Below, piece after piece: positions 26,401 through 39,349 of a DNA stretch of 64,000 bases. Each line of letters opens with the position of its first letter. The first letter of the stretch is position 1. This stretch comes from Monilinia fructicola (taxonomy: Eukaryota; Ascomycota; Leotiomycetes; Helotiales; Sclerotiniaceae). The position numbers were made by a program, and so were the translations under genes. The DNA lies in assembly GCA_008692225.1 (NCBI GenBank), contig VICG01000008.1, positions 2,010,001 through 2,074,000 of the forward strand, in the 5' to 3' direction. A model generated the notes under the pieces. That model was not told the DNA's origin, made no database searches, and worked only from the letters and a program-made list of their open reading frames with translations.

Positions 26401-27040
26401 GCCTGCCTCAGATGCGATTGAAGGCGAAGGAGATCGTGAATACATTGGTCCAGAGATTCTCCTTGGACAATATGACAAGCCAGCCGATGTTTTCGCTCTT
26501 GGTATGGTCATTTTCGAGATCGCCACCAATGTATACCTACCCGACAATGGAATATCTTGGCAACGCCTAAGATCCGGAGACATGAGTGAAGCACCAAGTC
26601 TCACTTGGAGTGAAGCAAGCAGCATGCTCCGCGATGTCAATGGTATACCCATCGTACCCAGTGACGACTCTATGACAAGCGATGACGAATTCGACGCCGA
26701 CTTTGGTTCGCCAATTGCGGCGAGCCGAAAACGTTTCACCTCATCTTCCAAGTCATTTGCCCATGACCCAAGCAACTTATTTGGCTCTTCTCGACGAGGG
26801 GAACTTGACCAAGCTCCAGAATTCATGAGAGATCCCAGTCATGAATGTACACTCGATAAACTTGTTCGATGGATGATTTCACCACGTCCTCAAGATCGAC
26901 CTTTGATTGACGAAGTGCTCGAATCTGAAGGCCTTCAATGGGTTAGCAATAGACGTCGTGCTGGCGCCACCGTTTTTGAAGGCAATTGGGGACCAGCAAA
27001 TGAAATCTTGGCAGATGATGCTGAGATGATGGATGTTTAA
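23420..27040 (+). CDS. wee1: Wee1-type cell-cycle kinase (two apparent frameshifts)
   Basis: Wee1 kinases delay mitosis by phosphorylating the inhibitory tyrosine of Cdk1. The long N-terminal half is rich in Ser, Pro and S/T-P sites, as expected for a regulated fungal Wee1. It includes DLPPTPTK and YSLGKIQRSSSKLNLS. The kinase domain starts near residue 805: glycine loop IGTGEFSEVY, ATP lysine in YAVKKSK, HLDIKPAN catalytic loop, DFGMAT, and GDREYIGPEIL in the activation segment. A 52-bp intron (26233-26284) has a GC donor (CAG|GCAAGT), a CTAAC branch and a TAG acceptor. Two extra bases break the frame: one near AAA at 25025-25027 and one in the T5 run at 25422-25426. Discounting both gives 1188 codons exactly in phase with the intron. 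I read these as sequence errors rather than a dead gene, though pseudogenisation is not excluded. Confidence 0.9.
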
Positions 27041-30000
27041 AATCTTTTAGGATTTTGCTGGGAGCATCGCTGTTGACATTATCGCCAAACACTCGCTCAA
27101 TCCTGGATAGGACTTGAAAGAGATTTGGATTCACATCAATTTGAATTTGATCATGTGTTTACGGCGTCTGCAGGATATCAACGGCGTACCAAGCGATATC
27201 TACTTCTACTTTACGACCCACTACCTCTACGATTCACGATTTGCCTTCTCAGCCTAACGACCTTACGCTTCTTGTATATATTACTCTTTGACATCTGAGT
27301 TTTCCACTCATTTTACGCATTAACGAGACCCACAGCATCTAAATCACAGAACATCACCATAAAAAAGAAAGATAATATTGGTGGGAATCATTGATCGAGT
27401 TTTTGAACGATTATCATGTCGAGATTATTATGAAAGAAAAAGAAAGCGACTTTTTTACCTTTTTACTTGTGTCTCTTTGTTTTTACGAGTTGATAAGCAG
27501 GCATATGGATTTGTTTACATCGAGATAATATCCACAAATGCTATAGGCTTAACCAGATTTTGGTTGCTTTGTATTAGCTATTTTTTTTTTTTTCTTCAAC
27601 CCTTTTATTTCCCTTTTGTTCTCCACATGCCAAGGCGCTCAAATACGGGATGCATGAGGTTAGAAATGTTTTTGTGCTTAATTGGGAGTTGGGGAATGAT
27701 GAATTCCTAATTATAAGGGAGGACGGGGTGGATTGATTGATGGATGGATTGACGGATGGGAGGGTATTTGTGGTGTTTTGTGTTTGTATTTGTTGAGAAG
27801 GAATGGGATGGTATGGATGGACGGATGGATGGATTTGGGGGAGTTTTCTTTTGTTGATTTTTTGTTATTAGGGTGGTGGGAGGAATGCTGTGTGTATCAA
27901 GTGGATGGATGATGGATGATGATGGATGGGGAGTGATGGAGACTGTAGATATAGAACTCCCTGAAGCGTGATGTGTGGATGGATGAGCACTTGCTTGCTT
28001 GCCTGTTTGCTAAATAATCTCACAAAGACTCAGAGATACTTTGGCTTTTAGCTAGCTGGCTTCTTTGGCTCAAATTTCAGGGTTCGAGTGGAGGGTAGAA
28101 AGAATACATGATGTTGAGTATAAAAAATATTGAATAATTGTTGATTTGAATGTGAATGTGAATGTGGATGTGAATGTGAATGTGGATGTGAATGTGAATG
28201 TGAATGTGAACGTTAATTTATTAATTTATTAATATATTAATATAAAAGATGAAAATTTTAAAATTTCAACGAAAAAATATATTTCTATAATTATAATCAG
28301 CAAGTTTGCTTTTTTAAAATTAATAAATTTTTCTAATCTCTTAATTTTAAAAAATCAATAAAGACATTACAATTCTAAAATAAAATATATAACTTTTAGC
28401 TTTTATTTTATTATATAGTATAATTTTATAGATCTAATTATAATAGCTATTAAATTATTCAATATCATCATAAGTCTTTATTATTCTCTATATTTTTTTT
28501 CTATATTATAAAATTTCGTTACACGATTATACATCCACAATTGATTTTTCTCGCATCAAACTTTCATCGCAACCATCAAAACATTCAATCTATCATGCTG
28601 GATTCATGAACTATATATATATAGCATTACATCACGGGTGCGTTGTGCAATTCCATGTTGCATGTTGGCGTATGCTTCTTTCTTTCAAGACCCGTCTGCG
28701 TATGCTGGTGGGATTGGCCCTGCACACTTGCAATTGCACCATTCGCGGTTCACTCCCCCCCCCCCCCCCCCTCTATCTTTCGATCGTTGGGGATATCTCT
28801 CGGTGCGGATGCTGCAGTACGCTTACGCCCCCACGTTGCGGTTTACCTAATTTGCATGATTGATTGATATTATGGTGGGGGGATGGGGGGATAGGGGTCA
28901 GAGGCTTGATGATGTAAAGGTGTATTGTGTATATAGGTTGTATATATTCGTTATAGTAGAGTAGAACTAAGGTTGATGGAATCAAGTGTTGCTTTTTATC
29001 TGCATGTTAAATTTGGATGCCAAATTTGGGCGTGGGCGTGAGTGTGGCTTTTTGCATTGTTTGTTGTTTTTGTTGTTGTTGTGTATGTGTATGTGTATAT
29101 GTATGTGTATATGTATATGTATTTGTATGTGTATGTGTATATATATGTATATGTATATATGTATGTATGTATATGTATGTATATGTGTATGTGTATGTAT
29201 ATGTGTATATGTGTATATGTATATGTATTTGTATGTGTATGTGTATATATATGTATATGTATATATATGTATGTATATATGTATGTATATGTGTATGTGT
29301 ATGTATATGTGTATGTGTATATGTATATGTATGTAAAGTTTGGAGATAGGGGAGGATTTGTAGGATTGGTTGTGAGGGGCGGGGGGTGAGGAGGTTTTTT
29401 GTTGTTTGTGTATGATGGGGGGGTGATGGATGGTGTTTATTTAATTGTTTGTGTGTATGGATGGATGGGAGGAGGGAAAGAGGGAGGGAGGGACGGAGGG
29501 AGGGAGCGTATTGTTTTTTGGGAGCTTGGATCTTGGTATTGTGAATTACAGTAGAGGAGGGAGCTTGGAGAGCGTGAGGAGTTAAGATGTCAGGATAAGG
29601 CACGGTCAGGCTATGACAGGTAAGGGAGAGGTGTCAGAGAACTCGCTTAGAGAATGCGTATATTGCGGAAGGTGGTGAGGAGGTTGGTTGTCTGAGTCGA
29701 CAAAGTGAAATGCTACGATATGTAGTATGTACTATGAGGATTATCGCGTGACTGTGAGTCAGTGCGTTTTCCTCCACGGTATATATATATTTCGTATTAT
29801 TGCTTGTTGTCTCAAGGTTGGGAGGTGAAGTTTTTTAGGCTAGATTGGGAGGAATTCATATATTTCAAAAGGTTTTGAAGTCCAGGAGTGTTCTATATTC
29901 TTATGTTTAAAGCTATTAAAGTTAAATGTTCTTTTTATCTATTATTGCTTTTAAGAAGGCTAAAGGTTGTAATATATAGTTGTAATATATAGTTTTAATA

Positions 30001-30287
30001 AAAATGTAAATAAATAATAAAATATAAAGGTATATATAACTTAAATCTTACGTTTATAAAATCTAAGTATTTATGTAATTGTTTGATTATAGATTTGTTA
30101 TTAGATTATTAAGTTATTAATTTTTATATCAATTTAGATGAATTAAATAGAGTTTTATTAACTTTTTAATTTATAGATTTGTAGATTTTCTATAATTTAT
30201 ATATAGAATTGTTTCGATAAAATAATTTCATAAGACGGTTCTTTTACAATTAAACCATTAAAAGTAAAAATCGCTTTACAAAATGCC
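27041..30287. other. Intergenic, repeats and AT-rich islands
   Basis: 3' flank of wee1, then simple repeats: GGATGGAT near 27720-27920, a TGAATG/TGGATG hexamer array at about 28148-28211, a C run near 28746-28765 and a long GTATAT/GTATGT tract at 29078-29335. AT-rich islands at 28215-28530 and 29920-30280 look like degraded repeats; the first resembles the arm at the window start. The many open frames across the GTAT tract are artefacts of the repeat. Confidence 0.6.
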
Positions 30288-30846
30288 TTATCGCAGTATA
30301 GATTGATTGAATACTATAGCAAAAATTTCGATTTGAAGGTTAATCCGTTTTAAGAGACGGAGTTCACTCGTGGAAAGCAGCTTTACGGAGAGTGATGACG
30401 ATGATATTGGGGCTCCCGTGAGCGATTCCGTCCTTCTCGTTTTCTTGAAATCATCCATGGATTTCCCATGCATACCAGGCAGTGATTTGCAAATGCAGAG
30501 CAAATCACCGTGTGCAATCTCCTTTTCAACTTCATCCTTCTGTTTCCTCATGAAGTTAAAAAAACTCACGAATTCCGTTAACTGCTTGTCGCAAAATGGA
30601 CCTTTCTCCATTCGCTTTGCTTTCACCACAAGCCTTGCGTCTAGGAGTACCCCCATTCCAAGCTCATTCTTTGATATCTGCGAGAGTATTTGAGATTTCC
30701 CCTACGTTGTGATATGAATTGTAAGAGTGGGGCGATGCTTAAGTGAGAGCTTTGAGCGAGGAAACGTCTGGGAGGGAGTTGAGGATTTGAACCATGAGTT
30801 CTGTCGAGATCGTTTCGAGATTTAGTTTTTGTTGCGGAGGTGACAT
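30288..30846 (-). pseudogene. F-box protein pseudogene fragment
   Basis: Read on the minus strand from an ATG at 30846, the frame encodes an F-box-like start (LETISTELMVQILNSLPDVS). It then reaches a TAA in SLKALT*ASPHSYN, where family members have leucine or another residue. Beyond a further frame change it resumes in the frame of 30656-30288, with DARLVV, then SMDDFKKT, then SELRLLKRINLQIEIF, which resembles the downstream region of fungal F-box proteins. The fragment ends in an AT-rich island at about 30280, so the C-terminal part is missing. F-box proteins couple substrates to SCF ubiquitin ligases; this copy is unlikely to work. The stop and truncation favour a real relic, although the frame change alone could be a sequence error. 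Confidence 0.5.
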
Positions 30847-33800
30847 TTTGAAAGATAATCAACTTATAGTGTGGTAAGTTCTGTTGGACATTCTATTTTG
30901 CTGTAGGGTACTGGTTTTGTGGAGTTTGGATGTTCTGTGTAAGTTGTGAGAATTGTAAGAAAGATTAAAGGGGGAGCAAAAGAATTTATCTTTGGGCTCT
31001 TTTTGGAATTTCAGGACCATTGAGTAATTTTGTGAGTAACTATTGGCGTAATCACCTTTATGAGAATTTGTTTGAGTAAATATATGAGTAAGTATGATAA
31101 TGAAAATATGGAGATTCATACAAGTATTCATATTCACCAACTATTTTCCCGTTACAGTTACGATGGCCTCACAAAACATTAAGATACACCCCATCATACC
31201 AAAAATATCATTCTAACCCTCAAATATAATCACCGACTTAACTCAAGTATTAAAGTGATTTTAGAATCATACCCAAAGTCGCCCCAAACTTCAGCCTTGA
31301 TGTTACGGTATCTCCAAGAAAGTCTCCATACCCCTATCTTCATCTCGCCTATGTTTTAGTGATCCACATAAATCCCCCACAAAATATAATTGCAAACCTT
31401 AGTTGAGTAATTCTTAGCTTGAAAGCACATTCCCAAACGTACCATATAATTCTTACTTTGTAATTAATCGTATCATATATTCATTACAATCAATATCTTA
31501 ATCATTTCTAGTTATGTGGAGATATTACTCGATACTCCAAGCAAGGGAATTGTAAAAATATCCCCGCGTCAAATATTTCTAAGATTGTCCGTTGTACTCT
31601 CTGTCTTAAAATAAGACGATTAAGTCAATGCAATAATCACCTTTTTCTTCTCTTCTGTGCTGAATGTTACAAATTTCTAAATATAGGAGGGTGTCTTTGC
31701 CCAAATTCCTTGTAATTTTTATTGCTAAAAGAATTCTGGCTTTTTCCTTGATTATGAAAAGGGTTTTTGTTTTATTTTCGCGCGTATCTTGTTGTTGGGT
31801 TGATTGTTGCTATTGTAATGATTAACTGTGATGTTTTCATTGATGGGAGCTTCTCTCGTCATTAGTAATTAGGGTTTACTTTGATGTTCTGCAAACGAAT
31901 CGGTATCGATTATCGAGTAATTATGACCCCGATGATCTAATATCAGTATTTGGGTATACAATAAGTAAAAAATGAAGCTTGTAGTTGACAACGTATAAAA
32001 TTTCTAGAATTTCTTGATTTACAATAACCATACCTTTATTAACAATCAAGGTGAGGCAGTCTGTTTATTGTATTAATACTTGAAAGCTACGGAATGAAGA
32101 CGGGGCTTGGGGCTTACTTGAGTGAATCACTAATATCTGAATGTACAATGTTCGCCATAATCAACAGCTTACTGGAATTTCAAGTTAGACTGTGCTTCTC
32201 AATCTCCTCATTCTCTATCTATACGCGTACTCTACCTGGGTAATTATTGGTGGCTCTAATCATCTTTAGTAGAACAATCGCGAGATTCCAAAAAAATAAA
32301 GCTTCGTTAATCTTCTTACAGAAATACTAATTCTATATATGCTTTGCCAAATCTCTTACAAGGTATCTGGAAAACTCCAGGTAAAAAGCTTTGTGATGGC
32401 CAGAATAAGATATAGGAGAAGCTCAAGCAATCAAAGCGGATTGAAAGTTTAAGAATTGCTTCTTTACTAATTAACGTTCAAGTTTTGATTATCAAAATGA
32501 CAATGAAAAGGTAATTTCTTTATTATTTCCAAAAATATATATTCATCCATATCTTATCTTCTTTTCTTGATTAAACTATTCATTTACATTAAGATTTTGA
32601 AAATATGATTCGCGGATGATAATCTGCTAGTTCTAAATCTTTCTCTAAATTCGAAGTGGAATAATGGATTATGGTAAACTAATCAGTTAAAAAATAGCCA
32701 GGACTAATTATAAAAACAGTTTTTTTCCGCTCATATAAATTTCGTTTAGCAAGCTCTTGAGTTTTAGGAACTATCAATATTTAATAAAATGTATATATGC
32801 GAAATGGAGGGCTTCGAGTCTTGGAAATCATATATGGATGGGCTATGAATTTCTAGCTTCATTATATGGTTCGGCTTTGATGTGCTCTCGGATTTTTTAA
32901 GCTAGAAAATTTGCTAATTACTTCGTATTATATATTTAGATGAGAGTTTACATAGGTGAAAGTGTAAGCTATAAACTAGTGTTTCTCTCTAAATTCCTAT
33001 ACACTTATATTATCGAGATGCTTTATTATAGGAAGTTATTTAAAATGATTATAATGTACGCATGAAGTCACAATACGCATATCAAAGCAGATAAAATTAG
33101 AAACTTACTTTAGAAACTAATTAGGATCTTTTCCTTAATCTATAGATAGTTTAAGCTTCCTAAAGTCTCTATAAAGATATTATATCTTATCTCCTTTATT
33201 CTCATCTCTCATTCTATTATGAGTATCATTTATCTCTTTTTTTTCGACTATAATCATTTTATAGTATTAAATAAAAATATGAATTATAGGTAATGGTAAA
33301 AATTATATTATCTTCTCTACGCCCCCCTAACTCGCTCATTACTCGTTTTTTTATAGAAAAAACCCGAGAAATACATTCTATTAATTTTACTTATAGCTAA
33401 TCAATTAGTATAATACTAATATACTAGGTAAATATTTACTCTATATTTCGTTAATTAAGGGTCTAATTAAAGCTATAAAAAATTTCTAGATATTTAAAAT
33501 ATACATAGGATTAGCGCTAATATAATACTAATTAATATAATCAATATGTGACGAATATCACGTGCCTTAAGCACGTAATATCTCATCACGCTAAGCGATA
33601 CTATATATAAAAAAAGATCTTTAAATCTCTTAAAGATCTCTTCCCTCTTTAGCTTTCTTATTCTAGTTAACTAACCTTTATTAACTCGCTTTAGTATGTG
33701 ATCGTAACACAATACACTTTAAATCTCATCTAGTTATTTTTTTCTATAATAATAATATTAGATCTATTAAAACTTTATTAAAAAATACTTTATAAAATAA

Positions 33801-36119
33801 TATTAAAGATATAAAATATATAATTTTATTTTTCTAATACTATATTATTTAATAGACTTTAAAAGTAGTTAGAATGGTACTAACTACGAGAGTATATATC
33901 TCATTATCTCTACTAATAATTCCCTAGAAGCTTAATACTATAGTAAACTACTAAATAATTATATTCCTCCTTATATTATTCTCTAAACCAGCTTGGCTCG
34001 TGGAAAAGTAAAACTAATGAAAGAGTTCGCTTGTATTAGCGTATTAATACTTACACTCTCTAAATTAGCTACTCATCACCGTCTTAATCAAAACCACGAT
34101 ATTATTATTTTTATAAACTGATTCATTAATAGCTCCCTCTATATCAACCAGATATAAGGCTAATACTATCAGATATCATATCCATACAACCTATTTTTAG
34201 CATGAAATGAAAGTGATCTCTTAGGTACTATTCTACAACTAACCTAACGTTTGCCATTCATTATATTAGTACATCCATAAAATATCCAGCTACTAATTTC
34301 TCCTGCAGTATTAAATTCTCACTCTATCAATTACACCAAAAAAATCCCTCCTGACTTTTACGGTACACCCCAAAAATACTACGAATACCACCATACTTGA
34401 TCCCAAGAAATCTCTCATATAACAATCCATCTATCTCAACACGCCAGCCAGGAGCTTGTGCAAGTGAAAATGCAAATCTCGAATGAGAACCCTGTGTCTG
34501 CTTCAATGAGAAGATTAGTTCGAAACCTATATCTCAGTGCTCACTGTCAAATTTTTGACTGCTTCCAATCCCTAGCACACTTCACCAATAGATTTCTGAT
34601 GTCAATATTCAAATATCTCGCATGAACGGTAATCGCTTGAGTCCCAAGCCTATGCAGCCTGAACTTTTTCTTGCGGTTCATATGACCTTGGTATGATGTG
34701 GAAGTTAATAAGTATATCTTCACTAATACTATTTTATTGCTCTAAGAATTATTATTTAGATTGTCATAAAACGATGCATAGGTACCTAGTATGCCGAGTT
34801 GTTAGAGCGCAGCCTAGTTTGCCACGTGATTGTTCCGACAGATACGAGCTGTTAGTGAGAGGAAAGGGCGCTTCGGTTCTCTCTTCGCTAAACGATAATT
34901 TTCATCTTTCACCGGCTAATGGGGTTATACATAAGAGAAGCCAAAAAACTTGCAGTTGGTTTAATTGATTAGCTTATACCTACAATTAATATTACTCAAA
35001 AAGCTGGTAGCCAAAGTTGATTTTGTCTATCAACAACATAAAACGTCATGACAAAACATTACAAGAAAATCCCAAACTGATTACTCGCCAATGATTACAA
35101 GAACAATACCCGGACGCCAATTTGGCATGGTCTCACAAACACCCCAATATCAACAAAATTGTTAGTTTCAACTTCATCGGCTCTATCAAGATAGCAACCT
35201 AATTACTTACACCTAAATAACATCTAACTCCACCCATCAACAAACCCACCAACCATCCTTAAGCCCTAGAATCCCATTCTGCCATTCTTAGCCTTGTAAG
35301 TAACCACAGCCTCATTAAACCTTCCAACACAAATCCCCAACCCCATATCCATCTAACCTCTCTCCACATCTACACTCAGCATCAACCCAACTCTCTATCT
35401 TCATCTCCATCCATCCATCCATCCAGCGTTCTCCCATCAATCACCCATCGTTGCATAATGAACGCGATTCAAGAATCGAACCCCCAAAACCTTCCACGCA
35501 TCGACTAATTACTGCCCGCTTTGTCGCTTCCCGCTGCTGCACGATGGATCGCAAATACTCCGCGCACCACAAGAATCAAAACCAGCACTGCATTACTTCA
35601 GGTCTCCCGCCCCAAAGAGCACGGATCTTTTAGCTTCATCGCTTTTAGTAATGACGATTGGTCACGGAGAACTCCTTGATCAGAAAAGCAATCTTTATCC
35701 TACGCTGGTTGATACTTTCTATAATCAACTAATCCTCGCTCTTTTTCTTTCCTTTTTTTTTAAAAAAAAGGAGAAAATAGACTGTGTGGTGAAATCTCTA
35801 AAACGTAGATCCTTATAGATAGATCCCTTACTTTTTCAATGGTCTACTCGAGCATTGGAGTATTAGAGCATTAAAATAGATGATGGTAGATTATTATTGA
35901 TGTTTTGTTTTTGAATAAAGTACCTAGGGACCTTATAAAACCATTTGTTTATCAACGACCTATCAAATCAACAAGCCCGTTTTCTCAAGCCCGTTTACGC
36001 AGCCCCGTCTCCCGTCCCCCACAAAAAAAGACAAGAGACAGTTTAATCAGCGCGATTAGTTTTCCGCGAAGCGGAATGACGATGATTTCTCCAAGTGATT
36101 AATTGTTCAAACGTAACAT
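30847..36119. other. Long AT-rich gene-free interval
   Basis: About 5 kb with no recognisable gene. 32-34.4 kb is strongly AT-rich and contains the solo LTR described separately. 35.2-35.5 kb is C/A-rich with a CCAT run near 35406-35424. Short frames such as those at 34693 and 35451 show no protein features. A T/A hairpin-like run lies near 35750-35770. Confidence 0.55.
33547..33709 (+). mobile_element. Solo LTR (163 bp) with 5-bp target duplication
   Basis: The segment begins TGTGACG and ends CGTAACA, so it has TG..CA ends with a short inverted TGT/ACA terminus. It is flanked on both sides by CAATA (33542-33546 and 33710-33714), a perfect 5-bp target duplication. Inside are a palindromic CACGTGCCTTAAGCACGT, a TATATATAAAAAA promoter-like box and a pyrimidine-rich stretch ahead of CTTTCTTATTCTAG, the order expected in a short fungal LTR. 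No internal retrotransposon domain lies next to it, so it is probably a solo LTR left by recombination. The short length suggests a Ty1/copia type, which is an inference. Confidence 0.8.
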
Positions 36120-38325
36120 TTGGTTCCTTCTAATCCTCCTTCGACAGCCCACGTCCCAAGTTGGCGTGAACGAGAGGCGATCAAATTACGTCTTAGGTTG
36201 ACTGGGCTTACTGGCCTCTCAGCCATATCATGGGCTCTAACCCAGCCCCCCAAGCCCCCATACACTATACCAAGGACGTTCGATGAGTCGAAAGACTCAC
36301 CCATTCGATACGTCGAAGCTATGCATGCATGCATCGATCGAGAATGAGATGGCATATCGCCAGCCAGCCTATCGTCGCAATGCACCACACCCAAACCGAG
36401 CCACGCCAACCAGACGAACGCGGCTTGTTGGAAAATGGAGAATCGCGTCGTCATTCTCATCTGGCAAGATCTCGCAACGACCACGGAAATAAGTCCGCGG
36501 ATGAATCGGAAAACTTCTGGCAGAAGTATGGATGAGGTAATACCAGCTGGTTATCGATAGCCCTAGGAATCAACCACCTTGAGAACACCGCCAATCCCCG
36601 GCGAAGATGGCCGATGGAAGCTTAGAATCGTTGCCTTGCAGTTCGAGATCTATGAGATGCTTCTTGCTGTTCCTGCGTCCGAATTGTATGGATAGGTTGA
36701 GATTTTCGTGAAGAGCGTGTACTCTCTATCTCTTGATCGATATGGAGGATAATTATTGGTTTGAGTCCTGGTAAACACATATACGTCTTTCATCTACGCG
36801 AGGAGTATCTCCGCATTCGGTCAGCGATTGAGAGGGAGATTTCACGGAGGGAATATTGATTCGACCATGTTCTCGTTATCTCGCGCCTCTAGTTAATGAA
36901 AGCCAGCGGAAGCTCCAGTCGCGGATTGGAATGGGGAATCTTGATCGTGATTCGATTGTGGGGGGTATATGCGTAGTTGTGGAATCGGCTCGCAGAGAAC
37001 CGAGTCTCACACCTCAGACCTCAGACCTCAAGCTTCATATCTAAATCTCACGAGAAGCCACGACCATCGAAAGCGACACTGGGGCCAGTTCATTCGATAC
37101 GTACGGGAGAATTGTACCTGAGATTCGTGATGACGAGATGAGAATGCAGGCCATGGCAAGCTTTAGGAACAATGATAGAACGCGAGATTCAGAGCAGGCG
37201 GATGGAGAAAAGAGGAGATCTAGAATATGCACAAAGAAGAACGTCATATCCATCATCATTTTCCCGACGATGAAAGATCGGATGTGAGATTTGGAGATTG
37301 GTCCAGATCCCTGCAAAAATTGAGATTGATAAAGACTACTGGCAAGGCCAAGTTTGGGCCATTTTCAGTGAAAGAAAGGGTGAAGAAAGATGTGGAGGAA
37401 CCTCGACGTTACCTCGTAGACGAAAACTTCATTCTCGGCGCTTTGAGGATGGAGAAAGAGAGTCTGGCAATAGGACACTCTAGATCGCATCGTGAATAGG
37501 ATGCTTCCGATGCTGGCTCATCAGAGTAGGATACTTCCCTCTACTATCAAAGCGGTGAGGCGCACTAAGGGATCCAATCGTGATGGCGGTGATGATGGGC
37601 CGTCGGGACACTCTACAACACCTCAACAGACAGAGATTAGAGTTGGTTCTGTCTCAGAGGTGAAGCCGTTCAAGTCTAAGACCACATCTTCAATCGGTTC
37701 AGCGTATAGCCAGACCGAAATAAATGAAAGCAACAGAGACAATGCTTCAGTTTACTCGAAAGACCCAAGTATTTACCCTTCTCGAATCACCAGGAACAGT
37801 AACAAGACTGCTTCAGCTGCTTCATCATCCAACAAGACATCATCACGTACACTTTCCTAAAGTACCACTTCAGAATCAGTGCGTGACGAGTATGGGAATG
37901 CAGTGAGGAAAGCAGAGGCTCCTTTTTTTGAAGAGTGTGATATTTCAGATAAGGTTCCATCGCACGGGAGAAGAACCTCAAGTCAAGCTTCAACTTCCGA
38001 TGACCTTGAATTGACAGGGAGAAACTTGAACGCCTATGCTCCCGACAGAGGTACACTTGCAAGACAAAGTCGGAGAAGCACAAACCAGTCACGCAATGAT
38101 GAACTCAATCGTACAGCATCAACTCGCGCACTGCCAACCTATTTCTCATTAGATAATAGCTCGTTGTCCCGTTCTATGTCCCATCACACCCCATCCTTAC
38201 TCTCCTACAACGAAAAAAACAAACAAGACGACGGACCCCCTTACGCCTGCCACGATCCGAATCCAAAGTATACCATAGTCGCAGACGACGCACACATCAT
38301 GAAGAAGAGCATTGGGCTACTATAG
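36120..38325 (+). pseudogene. Coding-like region broken by many stops and frame changes
   Basis: Several stretches read like one protein but in changing frames. From 36120 a frame has QPPKPPYTIPRTFDE. Near 36600 PIPGEDGRWKLRIVALQFE is followed by a TAG. Near 36776 KHIYVFHLREEYLRIRS. Near 37050 EATTIESDTGASSFDTYG. From 37227 VKERVKKDVEEPRRYLVDEN. From 37492 to 37860 a Ser/Thr/Asn-rich frame ends in TAA, and the same frame resumes at 37861 and runs to 38325 (DDLELTGRNLNAY). I do not recognise the protein. Either this is a decayed gene (several stops could come from CAA/CAG to TAA/TAG changes) or a gene with many insertion errors and introns. Confidence 0.4.
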
Positions 38326-39349
38326 ACCAGACTCGATGTATGAAATGAAACAACGATTAAAGTGATATATGCACATTTGTTACATCATGCAAGTGTGAAT
38401 GCAGGACAGTGCAGTGTAGTGCAGTGCTAAGAGTGTAATTAAAAGCTCAATCTGGAGTTTTGCGCAATACGAATGATGCCATTTGTCACTATTTTATTCT
38501 GGTGGTATGGAGTTGTTGTTTGCGTGTTGGTTTGGTGTCGCTTGAAATTTTGCTCTGTTCTCGATACTCCAGGCGGTAAGTGGCTTGATCCTCAATTTTA
38601 TGTTGTTTTATAAGATCATGGCAATCATTATTGATAAGAATGCAATTTTAGTGCTTGAATGGTGATGGTTTGAGGCAAGAAGATATTACATTAGCGCGAG
38701 TAAACAAAATATGGGCCAGAGATGCACCTCCATAGTTGTTGATGAAAGGGAATACTTGGAGGTAAAGTAGTGGAGTGTAACTAGCTTTGTTGCAGATATC
38801 GACATCGATACATCTCTGGAGACCGTAGTCAACCCAATCCTCAGCTGCACAAAATCCAGCGTCAACCACACCCCGCGTGATGTAATGCTTTTCGACAAAA
38901 AGCAGCCATGGTGAAAATCATAAAAAGAATTAAGGAAAGCTGTGAGGCTATGTGATGACTGCTACCGTTGGTATGAGCGGCGGTCAAGATGATAGCTACG
39001 ATTCACTTGAACCAAAGGCATCAAGCACAAATGAGTGACTAGAGACAGAGCTTGGAGGCCAACTGATCGATTCTAATACATAACCATACCAGAAGAATGC
39101 AAAACAGGTGATGGAACTGTGTTCTGGAATTCCAAGCATATGGAGTTTTTGATATATTCCTACATTATACGTAGTACCCATGCTGAAAATGCGTTTCCGT
39201 ATTTATACACCCCATGAGCATCATGGTACAGTCTCCCCTAGACTCACAGTACCTGGTGCTTTATTGCTGATCCTTCGATATTCTGTTGAACACATAGATG
39301 GTCAAAGTTATCGTTTCGCAACATCCGCCCCCCTCATACCCTCACCCCC
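38326..39349. other. Intergenic
   Basis: No confident gene. On the minus strand near 38650-38900 one frame contains GFCAAEDWVDYGLQRCID, which could be an exon of a small cysteine-containing protein, but I found no start codon or splice sites that complete it. Confidence 0.45.

Noticed and set aside
29078..29603. Long open frames on both strands (110-198 codons) over the GTAT tract
   Set aside because: They consist of Tyr/Val/Cys/Met or Thr/His/Ile repeats produced by the GTATAT/GTATGT microsatellite, with no domain or splice structure.
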